Under the pieces are notes generated by a model. The model had not been told where the DNA came from. It did no database searches and saw only the letters and a list, made by a program, of their open reading frames with translations. From UBA5862 sp002408105 (lineage in GTDB: Bacteria > Pseudomonadota > Gammaproteobacteria > Pseudomonadales > UBA5862): 22,623 bases of DNA. Each line of letters begins with the position of its first letter. The first letter of the stretch is position 1. Where the stretch lies: contig JAXHVB010000007.1 in NCBI GenBank assembly GCA_034189125.1, positions 1 to 22,623 of the forward strand, in the 5' to 3' direction. Shown in pieces: positions 15,579-22,623 of the stretch. The position numbers were made by a program, and so were the translations under genes.

Positions 15579-16838
15579 TCAGAAATAGCGAATCAACTGA
15601 AAACGAACGAAGTCGTCCTGCTGGAGATAACCGGTTTTGTTGTCGACGTCTGGCGCAGACAAGGCGGCCACGAGGCGGGCGAAGTCAGTGGGCAAGGGAT
15701 GCCCTCCTGCAAACGCCCGACCTTCTACCACCAGCTTCCAGTCGGAGTTCAGGCGGCGACTCGCTTCAAGCCACCAGACGCGCTCGCGGGTCTCGGGATC
15801 CAGATAGACGCCAAGCAAACCCTCGGTCCCGCGCAGGTCGTTGGCCACCCAGCGTGCCGCCACAAAGACATCCTGTTCGAACACTTGGTTCTGCGCCGAA
15901 TCGCCCCGTTCGTCCCAGTTGTACTCCACCACCCAGCCCAGGTCACTGCGGGTACCCAGCACCCCACCCTGGGTGAACTCGAACCCGAACACTGCTGCGG
16001 CATACCTCGGAGTAAAAAAACCACTGCGAGAGATCGCCTCCAACTTCCAGACCCAGCCTCCGGCAAGGTACTGGGCTTCCAATCCGGTTTGATCAATGGT
16101 CGGATAGTGCGCCACCAGAGATTCTGTTGGTGTGGGCACACCCCCCACGAGCGCTATGGCAGGGCGCAATTGAGGTTCACGGCTGGTGCCGGAAAAATGC
16201 GAAACCGCAAAGTTCCAGTCGCCGATGTAGTGGGTCCAGCGCAGCGCCCACGACAGGTGCCCCTCTTCTCTGTCCGACTCATACTCGGCGCCGTCTACCG
16301 GGAAGGGCGGACCGACCCGGCCATCCACTCCAGGAAAGGTGCGCTCCCGAAAGCCACTGAGGAGAAAAAAGTCGAAAATTCCATAGGGACGCTCCACCGA
16401 CAGATTGACCATCGGCTGTCCGAGCTTTTCCTCGCCATCCAGGGCAAGCACCAGGTCGGACTGGTTGATGATGTCCACCAGGTGTTGCGACTCCGCCACG
16501 CCCCAGAACACCCGCCGCACCCCGGAGCGCAACTCCCAGCCTTCGCCGAGGTGGAGCCAGCTCAGTTCACGCAAGTCTGCATGGGTCCGCTCGTCATCCT
16601 CGGCGTCCCACCAGAATCCAGAAACAAGGGTGAGGGCGTCGTCGCCGCCGTTCCAACTGGTGAACCACTCCAATTCGGTCCAGGCAGCGGGGAACAGCTG
16701 CTCGTCGGTGCGTGCGCCCTGATCCGGGAAGGCCCGAACCTCGAACCCCACTTCGGCCTTGAAGTTCGTCGCTGTGGCCAGTGGCGTCATGGACGCCGCC
16801 AGAATCCAGGCAACCAATTTGAACCAGCGAGCCCCCAC
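15579..16838 (-). CDS. Outer-membrane beta-barrel protein of unknown function
   Basis: 419 residues. An N-terminal signal peptide (about 1-24, VAWILAASMTPLATA) is followed by alternating hydrophobic/polar strands rich in Trp, Tyr and Phe, such as WVWKLEAISRSGFF and RVWWLEASRRL. The C-terminus is the BAM-type signal FVRFQLIRYF, ending in Phe. These features support an outer-membrane barrel; I do not recognise the family with confidence (DUF1302- or alginate-export-like barrels are possible). The GTG start at 16838 lies one base after the TGA of the LolA-like gene (TGACGTG), so translation is probably coupled and the two proteins probably act together. Confidence 0.75.
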   Translation of the reverse strand: MGARWFKLVAWILAASMTPLATATNFKAEVGFEVRAFPDQGARTDEQLFPAAWTELEWFTSWNGGDDALTLVSGFWWDAEDDERTHADLRELSWLHLGEGWELRSGVRRVFWGVAESQHLVDIINQSDLVLALDGEEKLGQPMVNLSVERPYGIFDFFLLSGFRERTFPGVDGRVGPPFPVDGAEYESDREEGHLSWALRWTHYIGDWNFAVSHFSGTSREPQLRPAIALVGGVPTPTESLVAHYPTIDQTGLEAQYLAGGWVWKLEAISRSGFFTPRYAAAVFGFEFTQGGVLGTRSDLGWVVEYNWDERGDSAQNQVFEQDVFVAARWVANDLRGTEGLLGVYLDPETRERVWWLEASRRLNSDWKLVVEGRAFAGGHPLPTDFARLVAALSAPDVDNKTGYLQQDDFVRFQLIRYF

Positions 16839-16839
16839 G

Positions 16840-17631
16840 TCACCGCATCCGTTTCAGGCTGTTGCGGGAAAAATCCGCGTCGGTAAAGCCATTGCCAAAG
16901 CGATAGTCCGTGTAATTGAGCAGGGTGCTCTTTGCCGTTTGGTGGTTCACCATCAAGCTCGCGCCCGGCCGCCAGTGCTTTTCGTCATACAGGCGGTAGT
17001 CGCTCACCCGCAGTGTTTTCAACAGGCTTTCCTTGCGGTCGTAGTATTCAATTTTCCAGATTCGATACTCTTCTTTGTCAAGCCAGACCACCTGGCGGGT
17101 ATAGCCTGAATCCGAACCCACAGGAATGCGCTCGATGACAAAGCAATCAATGCCATCGAGCTGCTCATCGCGCAGGTACCGGTAGGTGAATTTCTCCAGC
17201 TCCTGTCCAGCAAAATCCTCGTAAGCAAACTCACTGCCGACGAAGGGGCCGGACTTGTTGCTGGCGGCGATTCGCTTGACGCGCTTGAGCGCCGGCAGGT
17301 ACAGCCACTGGTCGTCGGGCTCGCTCTTGTAACCGTAGGTCAGCAGCGCCGTACCCCGCTGGTCCGCCGGAGAATCGAATACGATCAAGGATTTGTTGCC
17401 GAGGTCTATGTCCCCATCCGGGCCTTCAAGGATTCGAATGCGCAATGCGCGCTCGCTCTCCCCACCGCGACCGTCGCGCAGCACCATCCTGAGGGTGGCA
17501 GCACTGTCCTCAAACCCGCCGGCTCGGCGATCGGCTTCGGCCGCGATCTCATAGCCCCGCGCTTCGTCGGCACTGGTCGGTGCCGCAGCCATCCCCACCA
17601 TGAGCCCCAAAATGATGCCAAACCGGCGCAT
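16840..17631 (-). CDS. LolA-like 'outer membrane lipoprotein-sorting' protein
   Basis: 263 residues. A signal peptide (about 1-21, FGIILGLMVGMAAAPTSA) gives a periplasmic protein. The body matches the LolA-like family often annotated as outer membrane lipoprotein-sorting protein: LRMVLRDGRGGESERALRIR (47-66), SLIVFDSPADQRGTALLTYG, WLYLPALKRVKRIAASNKSG and GSEFAYEDFAGQELEKFTYR. Such proteins usually accompany RND/MMPL transporters and may carry hydrophobic molecules across the periplasm; the true ligand is not established. It is not the canonical LolA. The frame is open to 17760, but ATG 17631 begins the signal peptide and has GGAGGGG 5 nt upstream. It is the first gene of the seven-gene minus-strand run. 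Confidence 0.85.
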   Translation of the reverse strand: MRRFGIILGLMVGMAAAPTSADEARGYEIAAEADRRAGGFEDSAATLRMVLRDGRGGESERALRIRILEGPDGDIDLGNKSLIVFDSPADQRGTALLTYGYKSEPDDQWLYLPALKRVKRIAASNKSGPFVGSEFAYEDFAGQELEKFTYRYLRDEQLDGIDCFVIERIPVGSDSGYTRQVVWLDKEEYRIWKIEYYDRKESLLKTLRVSDYRLYDEKHWRPGASLMVNHQTAKSTLLNYTDYRFGNGFTDADFSRNSLKRMR

Positions 17632-17822
17632 TGATCCCCTCCTCGCCCAACCCGTATGACCAACCCAGCCCTCTGTGCACTTTTGTGGTGCGCCGAGGCG
17701 AAACAATACCGCGAAGCCTGGGACTTTCACCAGCATAGGACAAGGCTCTGAAGAGCACACCCCGCAGGGTCAGCGGGTCGACTTGGAGGAGGTAGGGGGC
17801 AGGCCAATCGGTGGGCCGGGGG

Positions 17823-18071
17823 TCAGTGCAGCACTCGGGTGTCCGCGCCGTCTTCAAAATCCAGGTCGGCGCCGTCGAGGTCAACCCGCCCGATCATCTG
17901 TACGCCCGCCTGGATCATGGCCTTGGCGATGTCCAGGTGGTTCTCATTGAGGTAGCCGAGCGCTTCCTCGGAAAACTTGAGCTGAATCAGGGGTTCCCCG
18001 TCACCGTCAGTGCGCTGAAGGACCACCTCGCCATCGGCCAGCTCGACAATTTCTAGAAAGGATGCAGGCAT
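17823..18071 (-). CDS. Small conserved acidic protein
   Basis: 82 residues with no transmembrane helix or signal peptide. It opens MPASFLEIVELADGEVVLQR and contains acidic beta-rich and helical segments (LNENHLDIAKAMIQAGVQMI). From memory it resembles a short hypothetical protein in the same position (topA, DUF6586, this gene) in Pseudomonas aeruginosa. The function is unknown. ATG 18071 is chosen over an earlier start at 18167 because AGAGAG precedes it and the conserved part begins here. It follows the DUF6586-type gene by 108 bp. Confidence 0.75.
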   Translation of the reverse strand: MPASFLEIVELADGEVVLQRTDGDGEPLIQLKFSEEALGYLNENHLDIAKAMIQAGVQMIGRVDLDGADLDFEDGADTRVLH

Positions 18072-18179
18072 AACTGCTCTCTGGGTTGTGAGGGATGCTG
18101 GTTTGTACAGCACCACCCGCACGACTGCGAGTGCGCCCATTCTAACAAGCTGGGTGCACCGGTCCAATCGACCCTGACC

Positions 18180-18698
18180 TCACCACTCCACCATGGTTTC
18201 GCGGTGGCGCTCAAGCAGCTCGGAAAAACCGTCGAGCCAGGCGCGGCAGTCGCTCGGAGCGGGCACTGGGACCTCCGGGGCCTTGCCACTCGGCTCGCTC
18301 AAGGACAACAGCGGCAGGCGCTGCGCTTCCGAGCCCGGCTCGGGTACAGTCCCACCGCGCCCAAATGCACAGACGTCATGGTAGGCGATCAGGGCCCCAA
18401 GCCAAGATGATGGCTGAGCACCCAAGCGCGCAAGTTCTGCAACTTCAGGCGCCTGCTTGCCAGCCAACCGCACTGATTCGGTCAATCCTTTGAGCCCCGC
18501 TGCAGGTTCGAACTCAACCCCATGGTAGCGTGCAAGCTCACCAAGATAGGCGGTCAGGGCGCCGTACAGATGCAGCGCGAAGGACTCAATGAAGGCCACC
18601 TGCCGCCCACGCCGACCCTCTGAGGCAGCAACCTGCTCAAGCTGCAGTCGGCTGAAGTAGAGCTTTTGGTTGACTCGGGTGTCGACTTCTAGAGGCAT
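18180..18698 (-). CDS. DUF6586-type protein downstream of topA
   Basis: 172 residues, mainly helical, without signal peptide or membrane segments. The N-terminus RVNQKLYFSRLQLEQVAA, the middle part (AFIESFALHLYGALTAYLGELA) and the ending WLDGFSELLERHRETMVEW resemble the protein encoded next to topA in Pseudomonas, now grouped as DUF6586. The segment at about 112-148 is low-complexity (Pro, Ser, Glu). The function is unknown. It starts 54 bp after topA with no clear ribosome-binding site and is probably cotranscribed with it. Confidence 0.8.
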   Translation of the reverse strand: MPLEVDTRVNQKLYFSRLQLEQVAASEGRRGRQVAFIESFALHLYGALTAYLGELARYHGVEFEPAAGLKGLTESVRLAGKQAPEVAELARLGAQPSSWLGALIAYHDVCAFGRGGTVPEPGSEAQRLPLLSLSEPSGKAPEVPVPAPSDCRAWLDGFSELLERHRETMVEW

Positions 18699-18752
18699 GG
18701 GTTGCGCACTTAATGGGGGTCCGGGGGCACAGAGGTCGAGCCGCAGCGCCGC

Positions 18753-21422
18753 TCAGCCGCCACTGGCACGCTTGCGCCCACCACTGGACTTGGCCTTGCT
18801 AGCGGCACTGGTGACCCAGCGGCCATCCACCCAGTGGGCGCGCCAACCCGTTGCCTTGCCGTCGACTTCACTCATCACGTACTGCTCCGCGTTTTTGCGA
18901 CTGAACCGGATCACGCTTGGGTTTCCTTCCGGGTCGGCCGGAGGGGCCTCCAGCAAGTAGTGGTATTTGGGGTCGATTTCGTCGCGATGGGGCACGAGCT
19001 CTGCAACCTTCGGCGGGCGGGTTTCGCGGTTCTTGGGAAAGCCACTGGCTGCAAGGAACAGGCCCGAAGCACCATCGCGCAGCACGTAGTGGTCGTCGAC
19101 TTTTGCACACCGGAGCTCTGGCATGGGCACCGGGTCCATTTTCGGTGGAGCCGGTTGGCCGTTGCGGAGCAGCTTGCGGGTGTTCTTGCATTCCGGATTG
19201 GTGCAGCCGAAATACTTCCCGAAACGTCCGGTTTTCAGTTGCATCTCATGGCCGCACTTGTCGCACTCAATGACAGGGCCGTCGTAGCCTTTCAACTTGA
19301 ATTCGCCGGTTTCGACCTCGTGTCCGGGGCAGTCCGGGCTGTTGCCACAGATGTGTAGCTTGCGACCAGAATCGATCAGATAGCTCTCCATCGCGGTGCC
19401 ACATAACGCACAGCGGCGTTTGGTCCGCAACAGCCGCGACTCAGCTTCCTCATCGGCATCGACCGGCACGACTTCATCACCCGGCACCAGATTGATGGTC
19501 TCCTTGCAGCGTTCGGCGGGCGGCAGCGCATACCCGGAACACCCCAAGAACACGCCGGTGGTGCTCGTGCGAATCTGCATCGGTCGCTCGCAACTCGGGC
19601 AAGCCAACTCAGTCGCCACCGGCCGGTTGCCACGCATTCCGTTTTCCGGGTCCTGGGCTTGTGAAAGCTTGGCGTGAAAGTCGGCATAAAATTCATTGAG
19701 TACCGCTTTCCAATCCCTTCCACCTTCGGCCACGGTGTCGAGCAAAGCCTCCAGCTCGGCGGTAAACCCGTAGTCCATGAGGTCACGGAACGACTCGGAC
19801 AGCCGGTCGGTGACCAGTTCGCCCATTTTCTCGGCATAGAAGCGCCGGTTTTCCAGGCGCACATACCCGCGGTCCTGGATGGTGGAAATGATCGCCGCGT
19901 AGGTCGATGGGCGCCCGATGCCACGCTTTTCCAGCTCCTTAACCAGTGCCGCTTCGCTGAACCTCGCGGGGGGCTTGGTAAAGTGTTGGCTGGGCTCAAG
20001 GCGGACCAGATCCAGCCGTTGTCCGACCTGCAGGTCAGGCAGCTGGGCGTCGTCATCTACCTTTGCGACAGGCTGCACCCGCAGGTGCCCCTCGAAGCGC
20101 AGCACTCGACCGCGGGCGCGCAGATCGAACAAACCCGCCTTGACTTCCACCGTGGTCGACGTGAATTCCGCTGGCTTCATCTGACAGGCGACAAACTGGC
20201 GCCAAATCAATTCGTACAGACGCGCTGCGTCCCGCTCGACCTGGCCGTCGAGTTGTCCCGGACGACAGTTCACATTGCTTGGCCGAATCGCCTCATGGGC
20301 CTCCTGGGCCCCGGACTTGCTGCTGTAGCGGTTGGGTTGCTCGGGCAAATAACGCTCGCCGAACTCCTCGCTGATGAATCCGCGGCAGCTCGCCACCGCG
20401 TCTCCACTGAGGTTGACCGAGTCGGTTCGCATGTAGGTGATGTAGCCCGCCTCATACAAGCGCTGGGCCATGGTCATGGTTTTTTTCACGCTGAAGCCGA
20501 GGCGTGTGCTGGCGCTTTGCTGCAATGTCGATGTGATAAAGGGTGGGCCCGGACGCGACTGGGTCGGTTTGTCATCGCGTTTGTCGACCACCAGGGGCTG
20601 CGAATCCAGTCGCGCGATCGCCGCCTGGGTGTCCGCCTGGTTGGTGGGGCGAAACTTGCGGCCATCCTCGCGCACCACTTCAAAGGTCACAGGCTCAAGC
20701 CCTTCGGCGGCAGCGACCGCCTTCAGCTCCCAATACTCCTCCGGAACGAAGGCGCGGATCTCCCGCTCGCGCTCGACCACCAATTTGACCGCGACCGACT
20801 GAACGCGGCCGGCGGACAGCCCCCGTGCAATTTTCTCCCACAGCAGAGGCGAGACCATGAACCCGACCACCCGATCGAGAAAGCGCCGAGCTTGCTGGGC
20901 GTTGACCCGGTTCAGGTTGAGTTCACCAGGCGACTGAAAGGCTTCGGTGATGGCCCGCTTGGTGATTTCGTTAAACACCACACGGCGGTACCGATCCACA
21001 TCGCCGCCGATGGCCTGCATCAGGTGCCAAGCGATCGCTTCACCCTCCCGGTCCAAATCGGTCGCGAGATAAATGTGGTCGGCCTTCGCGGCGGCCTTGC
21101 GCAGCTCATCCACCACCTTTTCTTTGCCGGGCAGCACCTCATAGTGGGCCTGCCAGTCATGTTCCGGATCGACCCCCATCCGTTTGATCAGTTGCTGATG
21201 GGCCCGCTCACGTCGACGCCGATCCTTCTCTTCCGGGCTCAACTTGCGGGTTTGCGCCGCCAACCGTGCCCGTTCTTTGGGGTCCACCGATTTTTGCGAA
21301 CCGCCCGTGGGAAGGTCACGGATGTGGCCCACGCTCGACTTCACCACGAAGTCGGGCCCCAAGTACCGGTTGATGGTCTTGGCCTTTGCGGGAGATTCGA
21401 CGATGACGAGGGATTTTCCCAT
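18753..21422 (-). CDS. topA: DNA topoisomerase I
   Basis: 889 residues (E. coli 865). It is a type IA enzyme that relaxes negative supercoils. The TOPRIM domain holds Glu9 (IVESPAKAKT) and the metal site Asp122, Asp124 and Glu126 (TDLDREGEAIAWHL). The catalytic tyrosine is Tyr330 in GYITYMRTDSVNLS. C-terminal zinc ribbons are visible: CPSCERPMQIR with a distal CSGY/C pair, CALCGTAM with CGNSPDC, and CDKCGHEM with CTNPEC. A basic tail ends the protein (SKAKSSGGRKRASGG). ATG 21422 has GAGG 6 nt upstream; the five codons to an earlier TTG add nothing. It is divergent from uspA across a 381-bp gap. Confidence 0.97.
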   Translation of the reverse strand: MGKSLVIVESPAKAKTINRYLGPDFVVKSSVGHIRDLPTGGSQKSVDPKERARLAAQTRKLSPEEKDRRRRERAHQQLIKRMGVDPEHDWQAHYEVLPGKEKVVDELRKAAAKADHIYLATDLDREGEAIAWHLMQAIGGDVDRYRRVVFNEITKRAITEAFQSPGELNLNRVNAQQARRFLDRVVGFMVSPLLWEKIARGLSAGRVQSVAVKLVVEREREIRAFVPEEYWELKAVAAAEGLEPVTFEVVREDGRKFRPTNQADTQAAIARLDSQPLVVDKRDDKPTQSRPGPPFITSTLQQSASTRLGFSVKKTMTMAQRLYEAGYITYMRTDSVNLSGDAVASCRGFISEEFGERYLPEQPNRYSSKSGAQEAHEAIRPSNVNCRPGQLDGQVERDAARLYELIWRQFVACQMKPAEFTSTTVEVKAGLFDLRARGRVLRFEGHLRVQPVAKVDDDAQLPDLQVGQRLDLVRLEPSQHFTKPPARFSEAALVKELEKRGIGRPSTYAAIISTIQDRGYVRLENRRFYAEKMGELVTDRLSESFRDLMDYGFTAELEALLDTVAEGGRDWKAVLNEFYADFHAKLSQAQDPENGMRGNRPVATELACPSCERPMQIRTSTTGVFLGCSGYALPPAERCKETINLVPGDEVVPVDADEEAESRLLRTKRRCALCGTAMESYLIDSGRKLHICGNSPDCPGHEVETGEFKLKGYDGPVIECDKCGHEMQLKTGRFGKYFGCTNPECKNTRKLLRNGQPAPPKMDPVPMPELRCAKVDDHYVLRDGASGLFLAASGFPKNRETRPPKVAELVPHRDEIDPKYHYLLEAPPADPEGNPSVIRFSRKNAEQYVMSEVDGKATGWRAHWVDGRWVTSAASKAKSSGGRKRASGG

Positions 21423-21455
21423 CCGAAACCTCAACAAACTGGAGCATTCGATTCA

Positions 21456-21467
21456 GCGGCGCGCCGC
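21456..21467. repeat. 12-bp perfect palindrome in topA leader
   Basis: GCGGCGCGCCGC reads the same on both strands. It lies 34 bp before the topA start codon and could form a short hairpin in the mRNA or a cruciform in DNA. Confidence 0.55.
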
Positions 21468-21480
21468 AAGCGGGCACCCC

Positions 21481-21496
21481 CTGCGCCGCGGCGCAG
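21481..21496. repeat. 16-bp perfect palindrome in topA leader
   Basis: CTGCGCCGCGGCGCAG is a perfect palindrome between the predicted topA -10 element and the start codon, 13 bp upstream of the 12-bp palindrome. It could be an operator half-site pair or a stable leader hairpin. Confidence 0.6.
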
Positions 21497-21514
21497 CAAC
21501 CGCTGGCAGGAACA

Positions 21515-21546
21515 AGTATAGGGACAGCTGGAAACCCGGCTGACAA
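21515..21546 (-). promoter_or_regulatory. Candidate topA promoter
   Basis: On the minus strand, TTGTCA (21546-21541, 5/6) and TATACT (21520-21515, 5/6) are good hexamers but are separated by 20 bp, longer than optimal. A long spacer is sometimes seen in supercoiling-sensitive promoters. The leader would be about 86 nt. Confidence 0.35.
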
Positions 21547-21737
21547 CGCGAGGCGCGCATTCAACCCAGCAGCACCTCAAGGCGCACCGTCCCGTCAAGC
21601 GGTCCTCCCTGGCGCTTTAGAAATCCTGGGGCGCCGCTGGGCCTGAAGCCCGGCATATATACGGGCTGCCTCAGGTCGGGTCAAGGCGAGCGTCCCACAC
21701 GCTGCTTGGCCTTCCCGCTGGTCAAGGTGATGAAATT

Positions 21738-21782
21738 GGCGGACAATCTGCTGCAGAACAATCGGTCAGACGCGGGTCCGCC
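21738..21782 (+). repeat. Inverted repeat in the uspA leader
   Basis: GGCGGAC (21738-21744) and GTCCGCC (21776-21782) are exact complements around 31 nt, ending 21 bp before the uspA ATG. They could pair in the 5' leader next to the ribosome-binding site AAGGAG. Confidence 0.35.
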
Positions 21783-21803
21783 GCGCCACAGAAGGAGCCA
21801 CAG

Positions 21804-22247
21804 ATGCCCGGATACAAACAGATTCTCGTCGCCGTGGACCTCACCGACGAGGCCCCTCAGGTCATCGAGCGCGCAGCGGAGTTGGCCAAGGTGTATGAAG
21901 CCCAATTGACCATCATGCACGTCATCGAGCCACTGACCTTCGCCTATGGTGGAGACATTCCGATGGACCTGTCGGGCATTCAAACTGAAATCGAATCCCA
22001 AGCAAAGGCCAAGGTGGCCGCTTTTGCCGAATCCCTTGGTGTTCCCGCCGAACGCCAATTGATCATCTATGGCCGGCCTGAGAATGAAATTCACCGCGCC
22101 GCCGAACAGGGTGGCGTCGATCTGATCGTTCTCGGCAGCCATGGCCGCCATGGTTTGTCGCTGCTGTTGGGGTCGACGGCCAACGGGGTGCTGCACGGTG
22201 CCGGCTGCGACGTGTTGGCAGTGCGGGTGCAAGCCACGGAAAACTGA
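21804..22247 (+). CDS. Universal stress protein (UspA family)
   Basis: 147 residues, a single Usp domain. It starts GYKQILVAVDLTDEAPQVIERA, contains the MHVIEPLTFAYGG segment, and ends with the nucleotide-binding region VLGSHGRHGLSLLLGS then ANGVLHGAGCDVLAVR. The G-x2-G pattern is followed by eight rather than nine residues before Gly-Ser, a common variant, so ATP binding is plausible but not certain. Cytosolic, probably a dimer, typically induced by growth arrest or stress. AAGGAG lies 8 nt before the ATG. It converges on the MOSC gene with 15 bp between the stop codons. Confidence 0.93.
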   Translation: MPGYKQILVAVDLTDEAPQVIERAAELAKVYEAQLTIMHVIEPLTFAYGGDIPMDLSGIQTEIESQAKAKVAAFAESLGVPAERQLIIYGRPENEIHRAAEQGGVDLIVLGSHGRHGLSLLLGSTANGVLHGAGCDVLAVRVQATEN

Positions 22248-22262
22248 AGCTTGGTCCGGCCT

Positions 22263-22623
22263 TCAGGCGAGGCACCTGACGGGGTCACCCAGCCTCACCG
22301 CACCGCGACCGCGGTGAATGAGGTTCTGGCCAAACAGGACCTGACGGGACGCATCCCGGCGGTAGGTGCCGAGGGTGGCCATGGGCTCGGGGCCACGGAC
22401 CCCTGTTTCGGGGTCGATGCGTGGAATCGAACACCTTGAGCAGGGCTTGACCACAGCGCACTCAACCCCACCTAGGGCAACACGGTGCCACCGGTCTTCC
22501 ACATGGGGCTCAGTGGTGAGCACCACCACATTGGGTCGAAATCGCTCGATCGTGACCGGCTGTTGCAGTCGCGCAGTTGGCGACGGCCACGACCCACGCC
22601 CCAGGAGCACCAACGGAAACCCC
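22263..22623 (-). CDS. MOSC-domain (YcbX-like) protein, N-terminus outside window
   Basis: The frame is open to the right edge and the N-terminus is missing; about 119 residues are visible. The MOSC C-terminal signature is clear: RFRPNVVV, then VKPCSRCSIPRIDPETG with the conserved Cys expected to bind the molybdenum cofactor, then EPMATLGTYRR and VLFGQNLIHRG, ending GDPVRCLA. YcbX-type proteins reduce N-hydroxylated compounds using Moco and often end in a 2Fe-2S ferredoxin domain; here the protein stops right after MOSC, so it lacks that domain. A TTG at 22613 is only an internal codon, since family sequence (FPLVLLG) continues upstream of it. Confidence 0.85.
   Translation of the reverse strand, partial: GFPLVLLGRGSWPSPTARLQQPVTIERFRPNVVVLTTEPHVEDRWHRVALGGVECAVVKPCSRCSIPRIDPETGVRGPEPMATLGTYRRDASRQVLFGQNLIHRGRGAVRLGDPVRCLA

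Larger units (their letters stand above)
21423..21803. other. Divergent topA-uspA intergenic region
   Basis: A 381-bp gap with no gene I can support. It holds a candidate topA promoter, two GC palindromes in the topA leader, the inverted repeat AGCCCG (21647-21652) / CGGGCT (21662-21667) around an AT-rich centre, and a 7-bp inverted repeat in the uspA leader. Short frames in this stretch are extensions of shadow frames from topA. Confidence 0.6.

Noticed and set aside
17744..17780. Possible terminator after the 82-residue protein gene (stems GCTCT/AGAGC and CCCGC/GCGGG)
   Set aside because: The stems are only 5 bp each, without a T-run on the minus strand.
19674..21521. A 615-codon plus-strand open frame opposite topA
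   Set aside because: It is antisense to a complete, well-conserved topA and has no recognisable domain; long antisense frames are expected in GC-rich genes.
1..22623. CRISPR array, prophage, integron or toxin-antitoxin module
   Set aside because: No spaced direct repeats, no integrase/transposase-like proteins and no small paired toxin-like genes were seen on either strand.

Overview
The window looks like ordinary chromosome from a high-GC gammaproteobacterium (roughly 60% G+C by eye). This rests on the FimV/HubP-type gene directly downstream of a leuC-leuD-leuB-asd cluster and on a topA - DUF6586 - small protein - nagZ neighbourhood. Both arrangements resemble Pseudomonas and its relatives, but protein details and missing neighbours argue against Pseudomonas itself. 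I see no transposase, integrase, phage gene, CRISPR array, tRNA or rRNA. Coding density is high, and every major protein is recognisable or has a family-level call.

Left part (1-8440): reading leftwards on the minus strand, leuC, leuD and leuB (leucine synthesis), asd (lysine/threonine/methionine branch) and the N-terminal two thirds or so of fimV, which runs off the left edge. A LysR-type regulator diverges from leuC across a 132-bp AT-rich gap that carries a good promoter and an ATTCC-N5-GGAAT operator candidate. The regulator ends tail to tail with aroC (chorismate synthase), the two stop codons sharing the bases CTAG.

Middle (8676-11305): plus-strand genes for a secreted monohaem cytochrome c, an Smr-domain protein, GTP cyclohydrolase I (folE) and an epoxide-hydrolase-like alpha/beta hydrolase. 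A perfect 14-bp inverted repeat lies between the cytochrome and the Smr gene.

Minus-strand run (17631 down to 11324): seven tightly packed genes that could be one operon: a LolA-like 'outer membrane lipoprotein-sorting' protein, an outer-membrane beta-barrel, a YkuD-domain protein without a signal peptide, nagZ, an MscS channel, hpt and moaA. Gaps are 1-40 nt, and the last two junctions are GTGA overlaps. The first five genes concern the cell envelope and peptidoglycan recycling. The last two concern purine salvage and use of GTP for molybdopterin.

Right part (17823-22623): topA, a DUF6586-type protein and an 82-residue protein on the minus strand, then uspA on the plus strand converging on the C-terminal part of a YcbX-like MOSC protein that runs off the right edge.

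I found no convincing wholly new system. The most interesting point is the apparently cytosolic YkuD protein beside nagZ, best explained as a peptidoglycan-recycling L,D-carboxypeptidase rather than a wall cross-linking enzyme. The orphan LolA-like/barrel pair and the palindrome-rich topA leader are also worth a look.
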